This document shows, one piece after another, positions 1 to 11,756 of a stretch of 52,500 nt of DNA. A program made the translations under genes and the position numbers. The DNA is from Chrysomallon squamiferum (Eukaryota > Mollusca > Gastropoda > Neomphalida > Peltospiridae). The stretch is taken from positions 23,309,502 through 23,362,001 of the forward strand of contig CM022679.1 of NCBI GenBank assembly GCA_012295275.1, in the 5' to 3' direction. The notes beneath the pieces are model-generated. The model worked only from the letters and a program-made list of their open reading frames with translations, was not told the origin of the DNA and did no database searches. Positions within the stretch are counted from its first letter, which is position 1; each line of letters begins with the position of its first letter.

Positions 1-321
1 CTTGTGTGCATGTGTGTAAAAAATAAAAATTAAAACAGAAATAGCACAGTCGTAATTAATTTAAACGTGTCACTTGAGTCGCAGTTTTTAAAACATACCT
101 TATGGCATCCATACGTACCTACATCCTTACATACATATATACATACATACATAATACATACAGAAAATGTGTGTGTATGTGTGTGTGTGTTTGCAAAAAC
201 GTCTCTATTTACTTCTCCCTCTGATGTTATTGCTTCAACGTTTCTTAGTTGTATAACAAGCATTTATTTATTTATTTTTCATTTCATAAAACACGGAAGA
301 TTCTTTTATTTCATAAGTCAG
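1..321. repeat. Left-edge flank with ACAT/GT microsatellite
   Basis: No gene is recognised here. A (ACAT)n tract followed by a (GT)n tract lies at about 118-192. The rest is AT-rich. By analogy with the downstream paralogue, a signal-peptide exon for the first His-rich gene could lie here or just left of the window, but I found no convincing ATG-plus-donor. Confidence 0.6.
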
Positions 322-693
322 ATGTATTTTTCAGTCCTCCTGCTTTTTGCCAGTCTTCATGAAATAAGTGCTCATGCACTTGGACACGTTCACGACCACG
401 GACAAGATCACGGTTACGGACACTTTCACGACCACGGACAAGGTCACGATCACGGACAAGGTCACGACCACGGACAAGGTCACGACCACGGACAAGGTCA
501 CCATCACGGACACGTTCACGACCACGTTCACGACCACGGACACGGTCATGACCACGGACACGGTCACGACCACGGACACGGTCACGGTCACGGACACGTC
601 CATCATCACGAACACGGACTATTCGGAAACGGCGTCGGTCGGGAAGAAGCAGATGTCGGACTCCTTATTATGGTAGAAGCTGATTTTCAGTAA
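322..693 (+). CDS. Secreted histidine-rich repeat protein, gene 1 of a tandem pair
   Basis: Predicted small secreted protein. It has a hydrophobic start (MYFSVLLLFASLHEISA, likely cleaved before HALG), then about 75 residues of His-Gly, His-Asp and Gly-Gln-Gly-His repeats, then a non-repetitive tail ending VEADFQ and TAA at 691-693. An AATAAA lies at 713-718. Two models fit. A single exon could start at ATG 322. Alternatively, 335 is the start of exon 2 after the acceptor TTTTTCAG, with the signal peptide split by a phase-1 intron exactly as in gene 2 (4248-4978); exon 1 would then lie at or beyond the left edge. Alternating His suggests zinc or copper binding. Similar Gly/His compositions are known in metal-hardened invertebrate tissues (worm jaws, squid beak), but I do not assign a specific family. 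The other open frames across this repeat are shadows. Confidence 0.62.
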   Translation: MYFSVLLLFASLHEISAHALGHVHDHGQDHGYGHFHDHGQGHDHGQGHDHGQGHDHGQGHHHGHVHDHVHDHGHGHDHGHGHDHGHGHGHGHVHHHEHGLFGNGVGREEADVGLLIMVEADFQ

Positions 694-712
694 CATAATA
701 GGCGTTTATTAA

Positions 713-718
713 AATAAA
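713..718 (+). terminator. Polyadenylation signal of His-rich gene 1
   Basis: AATAAA 20 nt after the stop codon, in the expected place for a short 3' UTR. Confidence 0.4.
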
Positions 719-785
719 AGTATTTAAAGTGAACGGTAAGACCATTAAATAACTTTAATAATAAAATATACTATTACTGCTACTG

Positions 786-828
<43 letters not shown>

Positions 829-1167
829 CAATAATAATAATAATAATAAATAAATAAATATTTTGCTTTTATAATTAAACATACACAATGGTTTATTTAT
901 CTTTGTTTTATTTATTTTTTATTATTTTATTTTATTTTATTTTATTTTATTTTTTCAGATTTTACGACGATCCTGAAAAGCTTCAGTTACTACAATAAAG
1001 TTTGTTAGTGCCGGTCGCATGATGTTGTAAAATTATTTCAATCAATAAACTGATACTGATTACTTGTTTTTCTTATTCGTCTGTTTTTAAGCAGTTTTAC
1101 GTGCCTCGAAACACATTCTGCTGCAATTTCCGCTGATATCCAAGGTAGACTACTCTTTCATCATCTC

Positions 1168-1174
1168 TATAAAA
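1168..1174 (+). promoter_or_regulatory. Candidate orphan TATA box
   Basis: TATAAAA in unique sequence, 87 bp before an ATG AAA at 1255. The spacing resembles that in His-rich gene 2 (TATA at 4165, ATG AAA at 4248). The frame stops after three codons and the following GT is a poor donor, so this may be a decayed promoter or chance. Confidence 0.2.
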
Positions 1175-2018
1175 GACAAACTGATCGCTCAAGTGAACAG
1201 AATCTGATTTGTCCGCAAACTGACACTGAAATTTTGAAATTTTCTGTTGTCTTCATGAAAGGTTAAAAGTGATTTAACGTCTTTATTTATTTGCTTGCTT
1301 ACTTAGATACATTTTTATTTTATTTTATTTTAATTATTATTACTTCTTTTTTCTTCTTTTTTTTTTTTATTATTAAAAGGGAGATCAGAGCAGTTCTTTT
1401 TTTCAATAAAATAAAATGAATCAGCTGGTTTAATAATAACAAGAAGAAGAAGGACAACAACAACAAAAATAATAACAACGATAATAAATACAGTTATCTG
1501 GCTATTTATTACATAAATCACAATATCAACAACATTAGCAGCAAACACATCTACAAACGTCCGTGTTTGAATATTATTGAATATTCTTCAAATATTATTA
1601 TATAGGCACCTAAGATAGATGAACATTTATTATTTAGAACCCTAAGAAAAAAAGAAAAAAAAAACGTTTAAAATAATTTTTATTTTCTGTCTAAAAACAT
1701 AATAACGTGCATGCTCATACCCTCCAACCTCCCCCATCCCCGAATCGTCATGTGACACGAGGGATCAGCTTCCAGACAGCGTAATTGACAAAGTAATAAA
1801 ACATGGGGGGGAGGAAATATCCATAAATGCCAATCAATATCATGGCATCGATTAATGAGAATAATTTCAAAACAGCACAGACAAATTTTATGTGCTGTTA
1901 GCCTAATATCTTTAATAATAAAATTAAAATTTATTCTACCAATTTATCTTTCCGGGTTTTTTTTCTTCCTTTGTGTGTGTTTGTGTGCATGTGTCCGTAT
2001 GTGTCTGTGTGTGTCTCT

Positions 2019-2057
<39 letters not shown>

Positions 2058-2465
2058 ACGCACACAGAGGGTTGTTGGGAACGAATCCTGTCATGGACCA
2101 CACCCTTTTTCTTCGTCGTTGTCGTCGTCATCATCATCAGTGTTATTGATGCTGTTGTTGTTGTTGTTGTTGTTGCGGTAGAACAACTTCAGAAATAACT
2201 CAGTTCGTTATAAAAACTAATCCATCAGCACAATGTGTTATCCCTTTCTCAAGTATTGGATCTCCTCCTGATGTGGCGTCTTTGCTAAACAGCATTTGTG
2301 TAAACAGAACTCGGTTCTCAACAAAGAGAAATCTAATCTTTCTATCATTCAAGAATCTCTCTCTTCCTCGCATGACAAACGTGCTTAAAGCTGAATTACT
2401 GACATGTTCGGGTGAACTGTGTGAAAAACATTCTGTCTGAGGTTTGAAAAAACAAAAACAAAAAA

Positions 2466-2600
2466 ACTTCATCATCAGCTAATTGACGTATTATCAACAA
2501 GAAAGTGTTCGTGTCAATTCGGAAAGACACGATAAGCAACGAACCTGATCGATATTAACCGAATCAACAAACAGCCGTCTGGTCTGAAGGGAACGTCTGT
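2466..2600 (+). repeat. Duplicated block, copy A
   Basis: About 120 bp that aligns, at roughly 80% identity by eye and in the same orientation, with 6005-6130. Shared anchors are TATTATCAACAAGAA and GATCGATATTAA. Each copy lies 1-2 kb downstream of one His-rich gene, which supports tandem duplication of a larger segment. Confidence 0.65.
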
Positions 2601-4160
2601 AACTAATCAAGTTAACATTTCGAGAGCTCGGCGTTTAAGTGACATAATGTACTTAACAGTATACATATTTGTTGTGTTTCGAAATACTTGCTTGTGTAAA
2701 ATATAACACGTCTGTATATTTCCATACTTGGAATAGAGAAAATAAGGTCCAGTTAATTGGCCAGAGAGAATAACGTTTCAAACTTCTTAATTAAATAGTT
2801 CTTATCTTTCCCTAATTTAATGTAATGAAAGAAAACCGATAAGCTGGTCAAGTGAGATAACCCTATTGTATAATGATGCCTGTCATTCAAAGTAGTTATC
2901 TCCCGTGATTAATTCTTCGTAAACGCAATAAATCGATTTATTTTATCGACATATGCCTAATTTCCTATAAAAATTACGTGCCGGTGCATCAAAGGAGAAA
3001 CGAATAGCGAAAAAAGTGAACATTATTTTTATTATAATCTTCAGGCGCTTTTTATTTACTATTTTTAAGATGAGATAATAATGCAGTCTTTGCGAGAGTC
3101 TGTTTTGTATGTGAGAGTGTTTGGAAGTCTGTTCGAACTTAATTACAGTTATAACTACTTTTAACATATAATCCACTAATTAAATCGTACATCAGAGTCT
3201 TTGATAAATAGGAAATACAGTCAAAATATTATTAGATCTAGCTGTTTTATAATACCTCAGTTTGGGAGTGCTACCGGTCCTAAAATATACCTCGAATGAT
3301 GCCCAAACTATTTCTGTCATTATACGTCTGGATACTACCACAACAACAACAACAATAACAACAACAATAAAAATAATAATAATAATAATAACAGTTATAA
3401 TAATAAATATATAAATAAAAAATATGTGTATGTGTGTGTATGTATAGATAGATAGCTAGATAGATAGACAGATAGACAGACAGACTGAGATATAGAAAGA
3501 CAGATAGAGATATATTAGTAAATGGGTTATGTAATGGGCCGCAGACAATGCAATACATTCGAGTATCGTGTATTTGGCTGAAGAATCAATTCCAGTTTAT
3601 TCCACGATTTATTTGTATAAATTAGTGATACAGTCTTTCCTGTCTGCGGAAAGGCGCATACAAAAGATAACTTGCTGCTAATGCCCGTCTGATTACATTA
3701 TGACGAGAATTCCATACATGCGTTTCATGCTTAACGACAATGGAAATTAAATGTGTCGATATAATACATAAGAATTACATTCGATTTACATATTATAGCA
3801 ATATTATAACATATTTACAACTGAATAGCATTGAATCGAATATTAGAAGTGTACTGAATCGAATATTCCAACAAAAAAAAATTAAATTTTACAAATTAAA
3901 ATTAAAAAGATTAAATAAAAATGTGCTTAAATTGGTTATCGGTGCAGAGTACACAAGCACCAGAAAACACAACATTACCTTAAACACAAATGTACGTCAT
4001 GCCGCCCACCACGGAATGAGGTAACAAACTGGCGGGAAGCTGACCATATAACCTAATGCATCTATCCGCATTCTGGGAAGATTACAGTGTTGTATTGTTA
4101 TGACATAGTTCCACATACTGCGTAAGCCTGTTAAGTATTATGTGGTTACTCCCATGTCAT
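2601..4160. repeat. Intergenic upstream of His-rich gene 2
   Basis: No gene recognised. Contains an AAC/AAT tract at about 3339-3410, GT at 3424-3444, and a TAGA/CAGA tract at 3445-3515. Sequence at 2600-3330 and 3530-4160 is AT-rich and unique. It is the likely distal promoter territory of the 4248 gene. Confidence 0.5.
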
Positions 4161-4164
4161 TTTG

Positions 4165-4194
4165 TATATAAACTAGATGATTTTAATTCAGTTT
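4165..4194 (+). promoter_or_regulatory. Core promoter of His-rich gene 2 (TATA + Inr)
   Basis: TATATAAA at 4165-4172, followed 25 bp later by TCAGTTT at 4188-4194, which fits the initiator consensus with a start at A4190. The 5' UTR would be about 58 nt and purine-rich, ending in GAAAA just before ATG 4248. Confidence 0.5.
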
Positions 4195-4247
4195 CATTAA
4201 TTTGTGATTACTTGAAAGAAAAGGGAAAGAAAAACAGAATTTGAAAA

Positions 4248-4281
4248 ATGAAATACTCCTGCATTATTTGTATAGTTGTTG
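4248..4281 (+). CDS. His-rich gene 2, exon 1 (signal peptide start)
   Basis: Codes MKYSCIICIVV plus the first base of a codon. The donor GTAAAA follows at 4282, giving a phase-1 intron. Joined to the exon at 4616 it completes a typical secretory signal, Met-Lys followed by a hydrophobic stretch (V-V-V-I-A-L-L-V), with likely cleavage after Asn-Cys. The TATA box 83 bp upstream and an A-rich context before the ATG support this start. The 334-nt intron is mostly TTC, TTA and TAA microsatellite. No other reading of this short exon was found, and the signal peptide it completes is the main evidence that the His-rich repeat downstream is truly translated. Confidence 0.6.
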
Positions 4282-4528
4282 GTAAAATTTATTTTAGTTT
4301 ATTTTATGACGTAATGTAATTTTTATTACATCTGTAGAGATCTTGCAGTAGTCTTCATTTCACTTGCTTGTATTCTTCTTCTTCTTTTTCTTCTTCTTCT
4401 TCTTCTTCTTCTTCTTATTATTATTATTATTATTATTGTTATTATTATTATTTTGATTTTGATTTATAATTAGTTTTCTCTTATCTTAATTTTGGTTAGT
4501 ATTTAATGATAATTTTTTAACTCTATAA

Positions 4529-4565
<37 letters not shown>

Positions 4566-4615
4566 GTTATAATAATATGCCAAAAATAAATCTACTCTTT
4601 TAAATTAATCTTCAG

Positions 4616-4978
4616 TTATAGCTTTACTGGTAACCCTCCAAGATGTGAACTGCTATGGTCACGGGGGACACGGACACGGTCACGGTGGGCATGGACACGG
4701 TCACGGGGGACACGGTCACGGCGGACACGGTCATGGCGGACACGGACACGGTCACGGCGGACACGGACACGGTCACGGTGGGCACGGACACGGTCATGGC
4801 GGATACGGACACGGTCATGGCGGACACGGACACGGACACGGCGGACACAGACACGGTCACGGCGGACACAGTCACGGGGGACACGGACATGGTCACGGGG
4901 GACACGGACATGGTCCACGGAGGTCACGGACATGGTCACGGAGGTCACGGACACGGTGGATATGGACATCATGGCTAG
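4616..4978 (+). CDS. His-rich gene 2, exon 2 (Gly/His repeat; frameshifted near 4915)
   Basis: Begins after acceptor CTTCAG. The first two bases complete a Val codon, then IALLVTLQDVNC (end of the signal peptide) and YGHGGHGHGHGG repeats for about 95 residues, almost pure Gly and His. In this frame the repeat stops abruptly at GGT CCA CGG (4912-4920) and becomes an Arg/Trp/Leu tail running to a stop at 5020-5022. In the +1 frame the repeat continues as GHGGHGHGHGGHGHGGYGHHG and ends at TAG 4976-4978. One extra C at 4915/4916 explains both. Either a real frameshift allele or a consensus error is possible. The product would be a secreted, probably metal-binding or structural protein, paralogous in layout to the gene at 322-693. 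AATAAA at 5101-5106. Confidence 0.6.
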
Positions 4979-5100
4979 ATTTATTAAAAATACATATACC
5001 TTTGTTTAATTTGCTATCGTAGGTTATATTTTCTCTCTTCAGAATATGTTACTGATTTGTGCTGGTCACAAAACGAAAAAATGTCAAATGAATTTGAATG

Positions 5101-5106
5101 AATAAA
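5101..5106 (+). terminator. Polyadenylation signal of His-rich gene 2
   Basis: AATAAA 122 nt after the TAG at 4978. Confidence 0.35.
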
Positions 5107-5164
5107 ACAAAACAAAAATCTGAAATTTGGTTTCTGAAATTATTACCCGCATTTATTCACGTTC

Positions 5165-5224
<60 letters not shown>

Positions 5225-5710
5225 TTTGTCGACGATGACTGCTGCATTTGAAACGATTGCTTGTTTTCTATGTGCGTGCATGTTAATGTATGCAGACAGT
5301 CGGATATGGATTTGAGATTTCCAAGCATGATTTTATTAAAATTACCGTAGCTATGCATTAATATCTAATCATTAAGGTGTCTAACTGGTTCTCTAATATC
5401 TCTTTGGGTAATTGATAATCGATAATCCATTACTATTTTTTTTTTTCAATTTTTTTTTTTTTTTTTTATCATATATGTTAATGTGTCAGACAAGTCGTTA
5501 AAAAAAATTAATAAAAAAATAAAAAAATTAATCTGACATTAGAAGCCACTCTTACTTATAGATGTTTCACTGAAAACTGCTCCATGTTTGCAAATTTAAA
5601 ATCTAATAAATAACAAAAGAAGAAAAGATATGACTGAAAAAAACGAAATAAAAAGCAAGAAAGAAAGCGTTTAGAAACATATCAGGGTCTCTTTTTCTCT
5701 TTTTGAATTC

Positions 5711-5801
<91 letters not shown>

Positions 5802-6004
5802 TATTTTAGCAACAGTCCCTTAGCCAAAACCTCAAATCAGTTACCATCTGCAAATAAATTAATGTAGTTCATAACCCCAAAATGCTTTAAACGCCTAAGT
5901 ATTGTTCAGATCGTTCAAATTACAAAAGAAGAAGAAGAAGAAAGAAAAAGAAAAGAGTAGAAGAAAGAAAAAAAAAATCACCGCTGGCTGCGGAACTTGT
6001 AAAC
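5107..6004. repeat. Intergenic with (GT)n and (CT)n
   Basis: (GT)n of about 57 bp at 5166-5222 and (CT)n of about 90 bp at 5712-5802. T/A homopolymer runs at 5430-5530. No gene recognised. Confidence 0.7.
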
Positions 6005-6130
6005 TAATCTTCATCAACTAATTGATGTATTATCAACAAGAAGCTGTTCGTGTTAACTCGGCATGACACGAAAACCAACGAAGACGATCGATATTAAACG
6101 AATCGACAAAGAACTATCAAGGGACAAAAA
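6005..6130 (+). repeat. Duplicated block, copy A'
   Basis: Direct-repeat partner of 2466-2600, same strand, with several small substitutions. It follows His-rich gene 2 as copy A follows gene 1. No third His-rich exon follows it. Confidence 0.65.
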
Positions 6131-6269
6131 CATCCAACAGACAGTCCTATAACTGACAGTTTGGAGAGTATAGCATGACAATTATAGGCAACCAGATAAG
6201 GATAGAAAATTAGCCAAGTCAGTCTTGTTATAAAAACGTGGACACTAATTCTTTACTGGATGTAAATAC

Positions 6270-6737
<468 letters not shown>

Positions 6738-6989
6738 TTGCCTGCCCTTCATGTCAAGACATAATTATCTGTTAGATCATAATCATGGTAAATATAATAG
6801 GTGTTTCATTCGTTTTTTTAATTTTCTTTACGCTCCTTCATTAACTGGGTTTTCGACCGGTACACTTGACGATCAATGAACGTGTTCATTTAGAGGAGAA
6901 CGTGAAAGAAGTTCTAGTTGCTGTGACCTCGCTAATGTTTTCCCGCGGGCACGTGGACAGCGCGTAATCTGGCGTTATTTTTAGAAACA

Positions 6990-7102
6990 CGGAATTGCTA
7001 GCTTCATTGAACAGATTGTGGGAGGATCAACTCGGCAACAGTCAAAATTGGCCGTCAATTCATTTCTGGGCAGCCTTTGACCAGCCCTGCCTTGGTTACC
7101 CA
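6990..7102 (+). other. Candidate unassigned exon in an unusually GC-rich patch
   Basis: Sequence at 6880-7110 is GC-richer than its surroundings, with CCGCGGGCACGTGG (an E-box) near 6943-6956. After the acceptor-like TATTTTTAG a frame reads NTELLASLNRLWEDQLGNS and onward to LGYP. It ends in a consensus donor, CCAT|GTAAGT, at 7103. No in-frame ATG and no recognised family. It could equally be a 5' UTR exon. Confidence 0.2.
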
Positions 7103-7109
7103 TGTAAGT

Positions 7110-8172
7110 ACAGCTTTGTTTTCCATTTGTTCTAGTGCATGACATTTTCATCTGTTATCGATTTTTACCCATTTTCGTTTGCTGTTTTACTGTTTGTTGC
7201 ACTATGTTGCGTTCAAATGTTTTTGTTGGAAAAAAAAAAAGAAAGGAAAAGAAATGGTATTATAGATTTCACATGCTTTGCCCTCTCGGTTTTTCCAGTT
7301 GTTAATATTTCTTGACATGTATTTATTTGGTTATAAATCGTGTCAAAAAAAAAAGAAGAAGAAGGAGGAGAACGGGAAGGTAATTCCAAGCGATAGATCC
7401 TGGTAGATAATAGTTTTAATTTAAATGCCATTGGTAATCCTACACGTGGTTAATTTGACAAAATGATGTAAGGGAAGTAACTCAATTTCGCACCTTCTGA
7501 GATCAAATCGATAAGTTCGTTTGAAATTTGACCAAATGGATATTTTATCTAGTAATTTTGTTTTCCAAATATAAGACGGAGCAGATATTATGATCAGGTT
7601 TTATTTGACTGAAAGGGGTTAATGTTGTGGGTTTTTGGTGTTTTTTTTTTTTTCTTTTTCAATTTAATTTGACCGCAAGAAAAAGAAATTAATTCTGAAA
7701 ATTCGTCAGAAAATTATTTGGGTCAGTGTCCACTTGTGGTGAGTAATAATGAAATAATGGGCTATCTGAGGTACTGTCCAGTCTTATAAGGTTATATGGT
7801 TTCGTTCAAATTCCAATACTATCAGAGACAATGGGTGTATTGATTGATCCAATCAGTGTTCCCAGAAGATGTTGCCCCTAGCGATTCTTCAGTATCTGTG
7901 CCAAACTTTCATTACTTAAGATTAGTAATCAAGAACTGTCAGAATAAGTTGATCCTGCAAGTTTTATCTACAGGCAGTTTTGTTCATCATTAATTTTGTA
8001 ACGTAGAAGTCTGGAAACAGGATAAACCGTTCAAATCCTGATAGGACATGATACATACGCACACACAAACATGCATATGTACACAGACACACATACTAGC
8101 ATTTATATATGTATGTATGTACACATATTTATATATATATACACATACATATATATACACATATACATACAT

Positions 8173-8266
<94 letters not shown>

Positions 8267-9000
8267 TGTTACTATCTACTGTTTGTATGTTAAAATGTAT
8301 TTCTGTGTGTGTACATGTCTTCTTGGTGGGTTTTTTTCAAATTTCTGTGATGTTTTCACTTCTTTATGCAGTCATTTCACTAAGTTACTTCATTTAGAAA
8401 GAAAATAAATGAAATGAACCTGTAATGACACATTTGGTGATAATGTTTAGAGATAAAACTTTGAACTTTTTAAATCAGATTCTGGAACAGCTTTGATGCT
8501 GAAAACCATTACCGTAGTGATTATGTCCCTTTAGAATCATTTAACTGAGTCGATAATACTTTCATTACAACTTATTACATTATCAGACAAAGCAAACATC
8601 AGCTGTTGGCATTTCAGCTTGTAGAACTTTAAGAACAGTCTTACAGATAATATTATTCCTTTGAACCTGTTCCAAATTACAGTTATCCAATGAAAATCCA
8701 TTTTACTGCTGGGAAATGAATTATCCAATGAGAAATATGTTCACTGCCAAATTGTAATTAACCAGTGAAGACCCTTTTCACTTTTCATTAATTTTTTTCT
8801 CCAAAAGAGTGCCATTGTTATGACTGACAATGAATGATAATGACACACCCATGAGTCAGTGAGATGGTTTCAGCTGATTAAATCTCAGTCTGCTTCTTTG
8901 TTAACAGTGCATTCTTTAACACAAGCAGGAATTAAGGATGCAGTGGACCTTTGTTCAGTATTTGACAAAAAATTATTTGTGCTTTTTAATTATTTTTTTT
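7110..9000. repeat. Intergenic, with (AC)/(AT)n at 8050-8267
   Basis: Mostly unique AT-rich sequence. A compound ACAC/ACAT/(AT)n microsatellite at 8050-8267 includes about 80 bp of pure AT. Near 8683-8725 the word TTATCCAATGA recurs. No gene recognised. Confidence 0.6.
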
Positions 9001-9006
9001 TAATTT

Positions 9007-9466
9007 ATGTCCTTTATTGCTGCTGTTACTACTAGTACAACTGTTATTACTACTGTTTCTACTAGTACAACTGTTATTACTACTGTTTCTACTACTACTA
9101 CTAATAATAATAATACAGCTAATATTAATACTAACACTAAAATTAAAACTACAAATACTATGCCTGCTTCTACTATTAACACCACTACTACTATTACCAA
9201 TGCAAATACAACTATTATCATATTTATTGTTAGTTCTCCAGTTACTTTAATCTTATTACTGTAAGTACCACTAACACAACAATTACAGCTACTTCAACTA
9301 CTACAATGATTAAAACTACTATAACATCTACTCAGATTACTGCAACTACAACAACTGCTATTACAACTACTATATCTACTACTACAATTACTGAAACTAC
9401 TACAACTACTGCTATTACTATTACCACCACTACTACAACTACTACTACTACTACTGTTTGTTATTT
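9007..9466. repeat. Imperfect (ACT)n/(TTA)n array
   Basis: About 460 bp of degenerate trinucleotide repeat. Every frame is open because of the trinucleotide period, so the predicted proteins are artefacts. Confidence 0.85.
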
Positions 9467-10307
9467 TAAAATTTTCATAACACAATTTTCAATTTATATT
9501 TTAAAAACTACAAGATGGGCTCACCACCTACTTAATCACTAAAACAAACAATTTTATTTTATTTTATTTTATTTTACATTTTTAACATGGCAGCATGAAC
9601 ACTCTGTTAATGAAAACATTTCATTAGGCTGAGTCTTCCTCTCATTTTCTTCAGTGTTGATGTACTGTGATCCATTCTCCAGGCCATGTCAGCCCCTGTT
9701 TTCGGGCTTAGAGGATTTTTTTGTCAAAAATCAATTTTAAACTGTTGGACAATTTGGCTGACAGAAATATTTTGTGCTGTTATTTGTTACTCTCTGTTCA
9801 AGGCTGTGGAGTGGGTTGTAGCCCTTGTGAAAGAATGTGTTTAACTTCTGTCGGAAAATGCTTGTTATGTGTCACTCAATATTGATGAACTTGAAATAAT
9901 TTGGTGGGTGAGTGCTGTCCTGTTGTAGAAATGATATTTAAAAAAAAAAAAAAGTTAAATTAAAGATAATTGGTGAGTATTAGGGATAGAATACAAAAAT
10001 TGTAAAATAGTCTTTTTTTTACTGTTTGTGATTTATTATTATTATTATTATTACTATTTTATTGATGTTATTATTACTATTACTACTACTGCTACCACTA
10101 CTACTTTGATTGTTATTATTATTATTACTATCATTATTACAATGCTGCTACTACTACTAATACTACTACTAGTACTATTAAAAAAAAAAAATTCACACTT
10201 TATTAAAGCTAAATTTTTTTATCAAATTAAAAAACCCCCAAAGATTACCATTTTTAAAAAAAGCTTCAAACTACTGGTAACCTTTCTTTTACTTAATCAT
10301 TACCATC

Positions 10308-10346
<39 letters not shown>

Positions 10347-11170
10347 CTTTATTATTGCAAAAGAATATGCCTAGCAGTCATTATAAGTAATTTTGTATCT
10401 GATGTAAATATATCTGGAGTCTGGTTAATATAACAGTAATGAAATATTTTCAAGTGCTGGTTGTCATAGTGGTTTCAGACATGATTATGCAGGTAACTGA
10501 CAGAGATTAGTTGGGGTTTTTTTTCTCTCTCTCTCTCTCTCTCTCTCTATAAAATATTTAAAAAAAGAAAATTTTGATTCAGTTTCACGAAAGGTAGAAG
10601 ATGTTATTTAGGGTTCAAGCATACTGTATGGGTTTATCATCATTTTTTTTTTTTTTTTTTTCAAAACCTAGATTCATTTTGTAGGCTATATGGTAGAATG
10701 TTAGTGCTGTATTTTTTTTTTTTTTCAATGACAAGATTGTAATAAAATTATAATTTTAATTATATGATGTATTACCTCACTGCTCTTCATTTGAATAATA
10801 TGAAAATATATCACTGGATTTACAAATAATACTACTAATAATAATAATTTACTGCTACTACACCTATTACAACTACTACTACTATTACTATCGCTACTAC
10901 TAATAATGATAATAGTAATTTTTTTACTGCTACTACTACTATAACAACAACTACTATTGATAATAATAATAATAATGTTACTACTATACTACTACTTCTA
11001 CTACCAGTACTACTAGTACTGCTACTAATAATAATACTAACTTTACCACAACTACTACTACTAATAATAATTTTACCATGATACTTATATTTCTACTACT
11101 ACTACTACTTTTACTATTAATAACAATAATAATAATAATTTTACAACTACTAATAATAATAGTAATAGTT
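9467..11170. repeat. Unique sequence alternating with trinucleotide arrays and poly-T
   Basis: (TTTTA)n at 9550-9576, ATT/ACT arrays at 10028-10190, 36 T at 10311-10346, (CT)n at 10527-10548, and ACT/AAT arrays at 10830-11170. Unique stretches at 9590-9930 and 10560-10820 show nothing recognisable. Confidence 0.7.
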
Positions 11171-11493
11171 TGTTTCACATGATATTTCTGACCTAAAAGT
11201 TAAATTCACAGAACAGATTCTGACATTCTGACCACTGTCTATCTAGGACAGAACATGTGCCACTAATGAAATATTTACACCGGTTTTCACAGATTACTAA
11301 GCTTTATAATCACTTCTCTGCCTAAAGAAACAGTGTAAGACCAATAAACCAGTCAGGCTTATGAGAATTTCCTGTCAAGACAGATTCAATTTAGAGTCTT
11401 GGAGGACCATGAGAAATTTGAAAATTTTGTGTTAAACGAAACAGGATTCGTGTTAATATTGCCACCAGATCTATCTTGTAGATAGAACTTGAT

Positions 11494-11507
11494 GTTGCCA
11501 TGGAAAT
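11494..11507 (+). promoter_or_regulatory. RFX X-box-like site
   Basis: GTTGCCATGGAAAT matches 13 of 14 positions of the X-box consensus RYYNYYATRRNRAC. It lies in unique sequence. Confidence 0.3.
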
Positions 11508-11756
11508 GCGAATCGATCTGCGAAGTGCACTTGTAATGATTCTTAAATTCAGATTATGAAATATTTATAATGTGCGGAGAATGGTGTTGGAAGTTATAAC
11601 TGTCACACTATACATTCATCACTTGTCTACTTAATTGTTCAGTGTTGGAATAAATGAATAAATTTTGTAACTTCATCTTGATACATTTTTAAAGTGTATC
11701 TTTAGTGATACAAAGAAGTAGTCTAAATATATTCTGCATGCTTCCAAGATATTTAT

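Larger units (their letters stand above)
694..2465. repeat. Intergenic: microsatellites plus short unique stretches
   Basis: Holds (TAC)n/(TAA)n at about 771-861, (TTTTA)n at 900-956, an AAC/AAT tract near 1440-1490, (GT)n at about 1970-2054 and (TTG)n near 2155-2175. Unique sequence at 970-1260 includes a TATA-like box at 1168-1174. An open frame on the minus strand at 2200-2475 (91 codons, Met-Met-Lys-Phe start) has no recognisable similarity. Confidence 0.6.

Noticed and set aside
331-676. Additional long open frames (Thr/Asp-rich and Val/Ser-rich) over the His-rich repeat
   Set aside because: The period of the repeat keeps all frames open. Only the His frame has a signal peptide and a sensible end.
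2200-2475. 91-codon minus-strand frame starting Met-Met-Lys-Phe
   Set aside because: Sequence is not low complexity, but there is no recognised family or clear signal peptide, and its start overlaps the edge of duplicated block A. Insufficient support for a gene.
4616-4972. Arg/Val/His-rich minus-strand frames over the Gly/His repeat
   Set aside because: Shadow of the + strand repeat; no start context or splice support.
9007-9542. Open frames rich in Thr, Ile, Leu or Ser
   Set aside because: Imperfect ACT/TTA trinucleotide repeat; composition only.
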